NCBI GenBank assembly: GCA_003354225.1
Contig: PIVH01000725.1
Span: forward strand, 1-5,101
Length of the DNA: 5,101 nucleotides
From: Globobulimina sp.
Taxonomy: Eukaryota; Foraminifera; Rotaliida
Reading direction: 5' to 3'
Below, piece after piece: positions 1-5,101 of this stretch. The notes beneath the pieces are model-generated. The model saw only the letters and a program-made list of their open reading frames with translations. It ran no database searches and was not told where the DNA came from. The translations under genes and the position numbers were made by a program. How positions within the stretch are numbered: the first letter of the stretch is position 1; every line of letters starts with the position of its first letter.

Positions 1-443
1 TATATAGTAATTATATGTTGAATCATGGAGATGTAAAAAGGAGATATGCGGCCACCTATCATCCAGAATGTAATGGTCAAATTGAGCGATTACATCGTTG
101 GTTGAAGGAAAGGCTCGCATTAATTGCCCAAGACGGAGGGCTTAACTTTTTGAATGGGACCGATGATTGGTCCGATTACCTCCCAATCATCCAATATACA
201 TACAATTCATTGCCGAACAGTATGACTACGTACTCGCCCATGAATATCGTATTTGGCCGCGATCCGTATAAAATATTGGATTACGTGTTCGACCGTGATA
301 ATCCATTGGAATATACCAGATTTATGGCCAATCGCCTGAATATAATACGAAATATATGCGGATGCAATGCCCGTAATGATAAATTGCCGCCATCGCCAAT
401 ATCGCCAAATAATGAGTTTTGTAATTATTGCGATTTTGCGTAA
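1..443 (+). CDS. Ty3/gypsy-type retrotransposon pol, 3' part (integrase core end), partial
   Basis: The reading frame is open from the left edge (codons start at position 3), so the ATG at 15 is internal and the true start lies outside the window. Visible protein: a YHPECNGQIER block, matching the 'YHPqtnGqvER' signature around the third catalytic acid (E) of the retroviral/Ty3 DDE integrase core. It is followed by LHRWLKERL and then YNSLPNSMTTYSPMNIVFGR, the usual 'N...h.sTg.sPf.lvyGr.P' block that closes the core. After it comes a short helical segment (RLNIIRNI...NARNDK) typical of the region after the core. The first two catalytic aspartates and the zinc finger would lie upstream. The usual C-terminal GDxVWV-type domain is not seen; the frame ends after a Pro/Ser-rich stretch at TAA 441-443. 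The role would be insertion of element cDNA into the host genome. The element is probably truncated or decayed. Confidence 0.85.
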   Translation, partial: YSNYMLNHGDVKRRYAATYHPECNGQIERLHRWLKERLALIAQDGGLNFLNGTDDWSDYLPIIQYTYNSLPNSMTTYSPMNIVFGRDPYKILDYVFDRDNPLEYTRFMANRLNIIRNICGCNARNDKLPPSPISPNNEFCNYCDFA

Positions 444-509
444 TCGGAATTTGGTTTGCCGCGATCGTCAGATTCATTAAATGATTAATGGACAATTGCC
501 GCGATCGGC
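384..509 (+). repeat. Three dispersed copies of a 14-bp motif TTGCCGCSATCGNC
   Basis: Copies lie at 384-397, 456-469 and 496-509. Copies two and three share TTGCCGCGATCG exactly. They span the end of the open integrase frame and the decayed part, and they fall in different reading frames, so protein coding does not explain their conservation. The core CGATCG is self-complementary. The function is unknown; the motif could be an internal repeat of the retroelement or a footprint of small duplications. Confidence 0.5.
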
Positions 510-700
510 GAATTGACCCATTTTGGACTGACCATCGAGGCCGTGATGATGGGTGATTCAAACATCAATTGATTACCAAGTCAATCAATGAATGAATCGG
601 GTTCAAGACGTAAAGCCAAGAAACCATGGTTGCCGAGGACAAAGGCAGAGAAAAGAAGTTTTTTGTTTTTGATGAAAGACTAAGAAAATTCAAGAACTTT
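444..700 (+). pseudogene. Decayed 3' end of retrotransposon pol with basic C-terminal tail
   Basis: Continuing in the integrase frame there are further stops at 486-488 and 570-572. The last open piece (573-683) encodes a strongly basic stretch (GSRRKAKKPWLPRTKAEKR) and stops at TAA 681-683, only about 20 bp before the polypurine tract, where a pol reading frame would be expected to end. This fits a pol 3' end broken by nonsense changes or an internal deletion that removed the integrase C-terminal domain. The alternative is plain noncoding sequence between a shortened pol and the LTR. No other gene is visible here; the minus-strand open frame over 322-561 has no recognisable features and overlaps the integrase. 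Confidence 0.4.
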
Positions 701-718
701 AAATAAAAAAAAAGGGAG
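701..718 (+). other. Putative polypurine tract of the LTR retroelement
   Basis: An almost pure purine run (AAATAAAAAAAAAGGGAG) lies directly before a TG dinucleotide that begins LTR-like sequence. In LTR retroelements this tract primes plus-strand DNA synthesis and sits just upstream of the 3' LTR. Position, orientation and composition all agree with the pol gene upstream. Confidence 0.6.
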
Positions 719-721
719 TAA

Positions 722-887
722 TGTAGTATATTAACATATTATACCCCCTATTGTAAGCCCCTAAGCTAAAACTATTCCTAGTCCTTAAATTGGTACTTCA
801 CCATTCCTAGTAAGAAGTCACGATATACCACAGTTGTATAGGTAATAGTAACAAAAAGAACAAGATGCTGCTGCTGCAGTAAGTACA
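722..887 (+). mobile_element. Putative 3' LTR (or its start) of the Ty3/gypsy-like element; right end uncertain
   Basis: The stretch begins TGTAGTATATTAAC, three bases after the polypurine tract, as expected for an LTR starting with TG. A small inverted repeat (GTATA at 726-730, TATAC at 740-744) lies at its start, followed by a C-run and a 9-bp direct repeat ATTCCTAGT (774-782 and 803-811). The end is a guess: a TACA at 884-887 would give a 166-bp LTR, but no clear terminal inverted repeat or target-site duplication can be assigned without the 5' LTR. A CTG/CAG microsatellite-like run lies at 866-879. Nothing else is seen in 888-940, which should be the 3' untranslated region of the converging host gene. 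Confidence 0.45.
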
Positions 888-940
888 AAAATCAGCAAAA
901 ATGGAAAACGTAATAAACAGTCCATACTTCATATTATTAA

Positions 941-1752
941 TCATGGAGATTCCGTTTCACTCTGAGTCTGAGCAAGTGTTGAATAAGACCGTGATTTATT
1001 TATTCTTAACGACATCCATTTAATTCCAATACCTGCGCATAATCCGAATATTGCACATAACCCAAATATCAGACATAAAGCCATAAAAAACGAATCAGCA
1101 AAAACAAAATGCCATTTATATATTTCTAACTCATTAGCTTTCAAATCCAATGGTTCGACATCGATATTATATGCGGCATTATTAGGAATATCTATGGTGT
1201 CAGTTACAGCTAATCCGGATCCCTGACTCACCCAAACCATGCCATCAAAAGTTACCCAATTCATTTGTTGTAATGTTAGTCTTCCATTGCCACTGTCCAA
1301 TGCATGGAATATTGGTGCATTGAAAGTAGCTGATATATCGGAAACATCTTTGACATACCACGAATCCTTAAACGATGCAGTATTCACATAAATAATGGGA
1401 ATCGACCATGATTCCAAAGTAACAAAACCATCCTTTCCCACTTTCATGACACAGTCTGTTCCATCTTCATTTGTTACAGAGAATTCTTGATCAAAATATG
1501 GCCTATCATTTATATTATCAATTTTTAAAATAAGATTGCTGCCATTACCCATCGGATCACTTCCTTTCCATGTTAGCGATCCCGTTAATGCCACAACAAC
1601 ATTATTCGTAAAATACACTGGTTCCTTATCCAAATATTTCCCCCACGTATCCTCATAGAATGTGCAGCCATTTGGTACATCAGCATTATATGATGTGCAA
1701 TCTCTCCAACTGGAGTCATCAGGAGTACTGCTACAAAACACCTGTTTTCTTT
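941..1752 (-). CDS. Membrane-anchored 3' exon of the lectin gene: unrecognised ectodomain, TM helix and tail
   Basis: The open frame is closed upstream by a stop in the AT-rich sequence near 1778-1780. It has no early ATG (the first is 64 codons past the GTG at 1741), so it must be a downstream exon. It is preceded by a good acceptor (TATTTCAG ending at 1753) and opens in phase 1. Numbering from the GTG at 1741: a Cys-rich lead (C3, C15, C26), block one YFTNNVVVALTG (43-54), block two PYFDQEFSVTNEDGTDCV (81-98), then SWSIPII (111-117) and WVTFDGMVWVSQ (162-173). A hydrophobic helix spans about 212-240, then a basic KWMSLRINKSR and a polar tail to the TGA at 941-943. These blocks match the last exon of the gene at 2325-3785, so the two are paralogues. 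It is probably a type I surface protein. The function of the domain is unknown to me. The exon pairs with the lectin exon at 1824-2268, but the consensus join gives a stop. Confidence 0.7.
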
Positions 1753-1823
1753 CTGAAATAAATATTAAAGTGATAAGTTATACAGTGTAATATAAATATA
1801 TTAATTAAAAATAAAGTACATAC
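1753..1823 (-). other. 71-nt phase-1 intron of the lectin gene (consensus sites)
   Basis: On the minus strand it begins GTATGTAC and ends ATTTATTTCAG, is very AT-rich, and has the same length as the second intron of the neighbouring paralogue. Joining at these sites places T before AA and forms an in-frame TAA directly after the last lectin cysteine codon plus one. A splice shifted 4 nt at both ends (donor GTAC at 1819, acceptor AAAG ending at 1749) is also 71 nt and is the only pairing of the nearby sites I tested that keeps the frame open without dropping the last lectin cysteine. Confidence 0.6.
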
Positions 1824-2268
1824 AATCACACAGTGCATATGCTTCTTCATTATCACAATTTGCACTCTCCCATAAACTGTTCATTGTATTTAAAACCACA
1901 CAATTTCCAGTACCATCTGGTTGTCCCTCTGCCCATGGTTCAATACCTGTCGTTGGATTGCCACCTGAGTCAAAACCATACGAACCGAGTGCTGTGGTGC
2001 CATCATCCCATTTCCATGCATCGTCATTATCTTTAAATAACCCAATCCAACACGTTGTTGTAAGTGGATCAGATGGATTATTTTCAACGCTTCTTTGACA
2101 TATTGTTTTTGCGCCTATTAAATCTTCAAAACTCTTTATGGTGGCTACATTTGAGTGTTTTTTTTGACATTTAGATGCTGCTTCATCATATGCAATTGGT
2201 GCCGTTCCACGAATATAAGCATTTGAAACAGCCAATAATGCACAAAATAGTACAGTTTGAGACGACAT
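1824..2268 (-). CDS. Secreted or tethered C-type lectin-like domain protein, 5' exon
   Basis: ATG at 2268 opens a signal peptide (MSSQTVLFCALLAVSNA). It is followed by one C-type lectin-like domain covering about residues 24-148. Seen: C34 in the first helix, VATIKSFEDL (second-helix region), WIGL at 74-77, WKWDDG (86-90 region), W112 with EGQPDG, C123, W133, C138 and C147. C34-C147 and C123-C138 are the expected domain disulfides; C57 and C73 may form an extra one. QPD at 116-118 occupies the sugar-specificity position (EPN/QPD in classical lectins). The WND motif that completes the calcium site is WES here, so calcium-dependent sugar binding is doubtful. If the intron were retained, the frame would run seven more codons past residue 148 to a TAA at 1801-1803. 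The gene starts 56 bp after the stop of its upstream neighbour. It encodes an extracellular recognition protein; the ligand is unknown. Confidence 0.8.
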
Positions 2269-2324
2269 TATTCACCAAAAAAGAACACTTGAGTTAAAAT
2301 GTAAAGTGCAAGGATATGGATATT
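2269..2324 (-). promoter_or_regulatory. 56-bp intergenic region between the two paralogous receptor genes
   Basis: These 56 bp must hold the 3' end signals of the upstream gene and the leader of the lectin gene, unless the two are co-transcribed. The region is AT-rich, with no clear TATA box or canonical AATAAA on the coding strand. It contains AGTGCAAGGA on the plus strand at 2305-2314, opposite in orientation to the copy at 3799-3808. Confidence 0.3.
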
Positions 2325-3785
2325 TTAATATTCAGTTTCTGTGTCATTGTCATTGTGATCAACTGTGGCAACGAAAGACTTGCATCCCATTCCAACGAAT
2401 CCAACCCAAATAGATTCTGTACATTTCATTCCAATCCAACCACATAAGACAATGATTGAAAGTCCAACAACCCCAACAATAAATAAACAAAATATACCGA
2501 ATGGTAATTTAATAGATTCATAATCGTTTCCAACTGGAATATAGACTGTTTTTGGTTGATTTTCATTAATATTTGCACTATTCACATCATTCACGGTGGT
2601 TTCTGTGGTCTCATCTATGAATTTCGATTGTTGACTCGCATAAACGATCCCATCCATTGTAACAACCGCAAGTTTATTCCAATCGATAGCTTCTGGACTT
2701 TGATTATTGTTTCGAATTACTACTTTATTGTTGGGATCATTGTTTGTTACATTATCTATATTATTTTGATCAACATAATACATGTCACCATCTGGCGCAT
2801 GATAAGAAATAATGGGAAGAGACCATGATAATAAAGTAATACTGCCGCCGGCGCTCACTTGTATAACACAATCATTTCCATTATCATTTGTAACAGAAAA
2901 CACTTGATCAAAATATGGTGCGTTCAAAGTTGAAGTGGCTGTATCATCGATTTGGCTCAGTTGGTTTCTGGCTGGTGCTCTTGGAGAGGATTTGGTTGCC
3001 ATTAGATCTGCAGTATCAGTCCAATTGGCAGTTCCAACGAGTGCCACAACGACACAATTTGTCAAATATTTAGTTTGTGCGCCAGGGTCAACACTCCAGG
3101 GAGCAATTAATGACAAAGGTACTTCAGTGGCTGAATCACATTCATCTGAATAGGAAATATTTAATAAAATTATTATCGTGGAAAATGATATATAATTTAA
3201 AACAATACAAAAATACCCGTTGGTTCCGTTGTTGGCTCGGAAGTTGGTTCTGATGTTTGATCCATGGTTGGACTCAATGTGGGGTCCCCTGTTGGATTTG
3301 CGGTTGGACTCAATGTGGGATCCTCTATTGGACTCAATGTGGGATTCAATGTCGGATACTTTGTTGGACTCAATGTGGGGTCCTGGGTTGGACTCAATGT
3401 CGGATCCTCTGTTGGACTCAATGTCGGATCCTCTGTTGGACTCAATGTCGGATCCTCTGTTGGACTCAATGTCGGATACTTTGTTGGATTTTTTGTTGGT
3501 GCAATGGCTGCGTTATATTTTATATATTAATATAATAAATGCACGACTTTGTGATGCAAACATACTCGTACTAAGACACTGATTGTTACACGATTCACCC
3601 CTACAATGTGCACATGGCTGATCGCCAGGACATACACATTGATGGCCAGATCCACCACATCCATGAACAACACATAGCGCGGCTGGATCGCTACATTGAT
3701 GATTTGGCGATGGAGTACAATCATTCGCTCCTGGACCGGAGCGAACTGCAACAACAATTAATAACAACCATTGAAACGACTTCAT
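2325..3785 (-). CDS. Three-exon type I membrane protein: Cys-rich module, Pro-Thr stalk, unrecognised ectodomain, TM helix
   Basis: Proposed CDS, minus strand: exons 3785-3566, 3507-3217 and 3145-2325, giving 443 residues. Both introns are phase 1 and the frame stays open throughout. ATG at 3785 is the first in frame; the codons upstream are hydrophobic but contain no ATG. Signal peptide: about residues 1-20 (MKSFQWLLLIVVAV). A cysteine-rich module (10 Cys, residues 23-70) follows, then a PTxx repeat stalk (about 75-170). The last exon has YLTNCVVVALVG (197-208), PYFDQVFSVTNDNGNDCV (247-264), SWSLPII (277-283), a TMDGIVYASQQ stretch (333-343), a transmembrane helix (about 384-408) and a 35-residue tail ending DHNDNDTETEY before TAA. 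N-glycosylation sequons occur, for example NWT at 211 and NVT at 302. It is most likely a cell-surface receptor or adhesion protein. The last exon is paralogous to the last exon of the downstream lectin gene; the N-terminal parts differ. Confidence 0.75.
3146..3216 (-). other. 71-nt phase-1 intron between Pro-Thr stalk exon and membrane exon
   Basis: The donor is GTATTTTTG after ...CCAACGG, and the acceptor CCTATTCAG ends at 3146. Splicing joins G with AT to give Asp and links EPTTEPT directly to ECDSATEV, keeping the frame open. Without splicing, the stalk frame stops at a TAA six codons into the intron. Confidence 0.8.
3220..3505 (-). repeat. Tandem 24-bp (8-residue) and 12-bp repeats encoding a Pro-Thr stalk
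   Basis: The unit is TLSPTEDP, built from a PTxx tetrapeptide. On the plus strand three consecutive identical 24-mers lie at 3387-3458, with a fourth slightly changed copy at 3459-3482. Units further toward the C-terminus diverge (SPTQDPT, SPIEDPT, SPTANPT) and shrink to 12-bp SEPT/TEPT units. Every third or fourth position offers Thr or Ser for O-glycosylation, so this is probably an extended stalk. The perfect copies suggest recent expansion and likely length variation between strains. Confidence 0.9.
3508..3565 (-). other. 58-nt phase-1 intron between Cys-rich exon and Pro-Thr stalk exon
   Basis: The donor is GTATGTTTGC after CTTAGTACGA, and the acceptor ATATAACGCAG ends at 3508. The join forms ACC (Thr) and links CNNQCLST to IAPTKNPT in frame. 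The intron is AT-rich. The stalk exon it precedes (291 nt) is flanked by phase-1 introns on both sides, a symmetric class 1-1 exon that can be inserted, lost or swapped without shifting the frame. Confidence 0.75.
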
Positions 3786-3920
3786 GTTGAAACAGTTTTC
3801 CTTGCACTGTAAACTAAGAAAAATCACAAATACGAAGGTGACCAAAAACGCACAAGTACAAACAAAAAAAACACAAACAATAATATTTTTTATATACAGT
3901 ACTGTCAAATAGAAAATGGT
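3786..3920 (-). promoter_or_regulatory. Short intergenic region upstream of the Cys-rich/stalk receptor gene
   Basis: These 135 bp separate the stop of the polytopic membrane protein gene from the ATG at 3785, so they must hold the 3' end of one gene and the promoter and 5' leader of the next. The coding-strand sequence is T-rich, with a TATATAAAAAAT stretch about 105-115 bp before the ATG that could serve as a TATA-like element. The 10-mer AGTGCAAGGA lies 13-22 bp before the ATG on the coding strand and also occurs, inverted, before the lectin gene. The assignment rests on position and composition only. Confidence 0.3.
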
Positions 3921-5101
3921 TTATTCTTCAAAATTGTCCTCCTTCGGATTCAATTCAATTGTTTTTGTTAACTGTATTTTTAAATTAGTTGAACCTTTTG
4001 AGGTATTCCCATTTTGCAGATCATCATCAATTTCATTGTCATCCTTATTCATTGATAATTGAATAAATTGCAAGTTGACAAAAGTTGAATTAATTTTAAT
4101 TTTTTCTGTGCATTGTTTATAAAAATCAATATATAATGAACTCGTGGCATCCTTCAATGCCTTCAATATTGCCGCAGTATTATGATGGTCTAAATATCTT
4201 ATTTTTGCCTTAACTAAAATGCCTTCAATGATGCTTTGAATATGAACAATTTCGATTTGAGTCAACTGAACTTTTAACGCTTCAGATATTGCTAAAGATA
4301 ACAGAAAGTTTGTATGAATATGATAATTTTCAATAATTCCTGTTTTACTCGATTTAAACTCAAATACCATACGAATTACATTTAAATTGTCACCTCGTGC
4401 TTTTGCAAGAATTCCATAGCAAATTCTTGATAAAACCGTTAAAACTCCAAATAATATGCCTTTTGGACGAAATGGGCAATAAATAAAAAGTATAAAAATA
4501 AAAGGATATAAAGTACCTAAGACACTAAATGCTGTCGCTAATAACGATATACTCATTCCTCTGGAGAATACATCATCGGTTGATGTTAAATATAAAAATT
4601 GGATGTAAAGACAAGGGATATTTTCAAGAACCACATTATTGATGATCTTCATATTCAAGATCCTTTGTTTCGTATTTATACCAATTTGAAACGAAGTTAT
4701 ATCCAAATGGAATAAGTGAGTGGTTAATATTTCAATGGCTCCATAAAAGCCAGCAAATAACGATAAAATAACAATAATTTTGTCATAACTCGACGCATAA
4801 TTTGATATAATGGGTTTTGATTTATTTTGTCTCCATTTAACAATAAAAAATACTCCGATCAATATGGACAATAAATGTGGACCGAATGTAAATACAGCAG
4901 ACCAAAGCCATAAATTATCACTCAACGCATACAAACTCAAAGTAAATATCGCATCGGTTCCAGTGTCACCAGCCGAACTAAAAAATTTAAACACTGAAAT
5001 ATAACCCGGTCTATCTGTACCACTTTTTTTTCGATGAAAAGCAAATGCCGCAATGTTCAAAAACAATGGTAAAACCACAATAACTCCCAATACTATATAG
5101 C
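3921..5101 (-). CDS. Polytopic membrane protein, C-terminal part (5' end outside window)
   Basis: The frame is open to the right edge with no ATG near it (5090 is a TTG), so the N-terminus or an upstream exon lies beyond the window. About 392 residues are visible, ending at TAA 3921-3923. Counting from the TTG at 5090, hydrophobic segments lie near 1-18, 45-58, 62-85, 104-126, 150-168, 179-205 and 209-228. A soluble tail of about 160 residues follows, ending in an acidic, polar stretch (DDNEIDDDLQNGN and a final EDNFEE). Notable motifs are SSAGDTGTDAIF in the second segment (two acidic residues in or near a membrane) and VVLENIPCLYIQFLYL in the fifth. The pattern E-x-x-P-x-x-x-x-Q before a hydrophobic run, together with the D-x-G-T-D pattern, recalls XK-related (XKR) membrane proteins, but I cannot confirm membership. 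No enzymatic motif is seen. It lies on the same strand as the two receptor genes and 135 bp upstream of them. Confidence 0.65.
   Translation of the reverse strand, partial: YIVLGVIVVLPLFLNIAAFAFHRKKSGTDRPGYISVFKFFSSAGDTGTDAIFTLSLYALSDNLWLWSAVFTFGPHLLSILIGVFFIVKWRQNKSKPIISNYASSYDKIIVILSLFAGFYGAIEILTTHLFHLDITSFQIGINTKQRILNMKIINNVVLENIPCLYIQFLYLTSTDDVFSRGMSISLLATAFSVLGTLYPFIFILFIYCPFRPKGILFGVLTVLSRICYGILAKARGDNLNVIRMVFEFKSSKTGIIENYHIHTNFLLSLAISEALKVQLTQIEIVHIQSIIEGILVKAKIRYLDHHNTAAILKALKDATSSLYIDFYKQCTEKIKINSTFVNLQFIQLSMNKDDNEIDDDLQNGNTSKGSTNLKIQLTKTIELNPKEDNFEE

Noticed and set aside
383-510. CRISPR array from the spaced 14-bp repeats
   Set aside because: Copies are too short, unevenly spaced (72 and 40 bp), and the context is eukaryotic.
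322-561. Minus-strand open frame opposite the integrase end
   Set aside because: No homology or domain signal; it overlaps a recognisable integrase on the other strand.
866-879. CTG/CAG run as a meaningful triplet repeat
   Set aside because: Only about four units; too short to call more than a chance microsatellite.
3220-3582. Plus-strand open frames with regular LDSMxDPL, LNVGSSVG or WTQCRILC repeats
   Set aside because: They are reverse-strand readings of the 24-bp stalk repeat, which keeps all frames open. The minus-strand Pro-Thr frame has splice sites, a signal peptide exon and a membrane exon in register.
3786-3908. N-terminal extension of the Cys-rich exon with a long hydrophobic stretch
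   Set aside because: The frame has no ATG upstream of 3785; the stretch is T-rich leader sequence read through.
3783-3923. Stop codon of the polytopic protein lies in the same frame as the Cys-rich exon, suggesting TAA readthrough or a reassigned code
   Set aside because: A one-in-three coincidence. TAA and TGA both end long conserved frames here, and the receptor has its own ATG and signal peptide.

Overview
The window looks like nuclear DNA of a unicellular eukaryote. Reasons: coding exons are joined by short AT-rich introns (58 to 71 nt) with GTAT donors and CAG acceptors; a Ty3/gypsy-type retroelement is present; and the proteins are secretory or membrane types (C-type lectin, Pro-Thr 'SPTxDPT' stalks) common in protists such as stramenopiles and rhizarians. 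The species cannot be fixed from the sequence. Genes are tightly packed, about 56 and 135 bp apart, and all host genes lie on the minus strand.

Left part (1-about 890, plus strand): the 3' end of a Ty3/gypsy-like pol gene. It holds the end of the integrase core with the third catalytic acidic residue, then a decayed stretch with in-frame stops and a repeated 14-bp motif, then a short basic in-frame tail. A polypurine tract and a sequence resembling the start of a 3' LTR follow. The element points toward the 3' end of the neighbouring host gene.

Middle part (941-3785, minus strand): two neighbouring paralogous genes for predicted single-pass surface proteins. The upstream one (3785 to 2325) is complete: signal peptide, 10-cysteine module, Pro-Thr repeat stalk, a roughly 200-residue extracellular domain I do not recognise, one transmembrane helix and a short tail, in three exons joined at phase 1. 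The downstream one (2268 to 941) has signal peptide plus C-type lectin domain, then an intron, then the same unrecognised domain, helix and tail. The pair therefore looks like one membrane-anchored 3' module carrying exchanged N-terminal recognition modules at phase-1 introns. In the lectin gene the consensus splice creates an in-frame TAA; a splice shifted by 4 nt on both sides keeps the frame open. The locus may thus make a secreted lectin, a tethered lectin, or be damaged.

Right part (3921-5101, minus strand): the 3' portion of a polytopic membrane protein with about six or seven hydrophobic segments and a soluble C-terminal tail. Its start lies beyond the window. It has a faint resemblance to XK-related proteins but is not firmly assigned.
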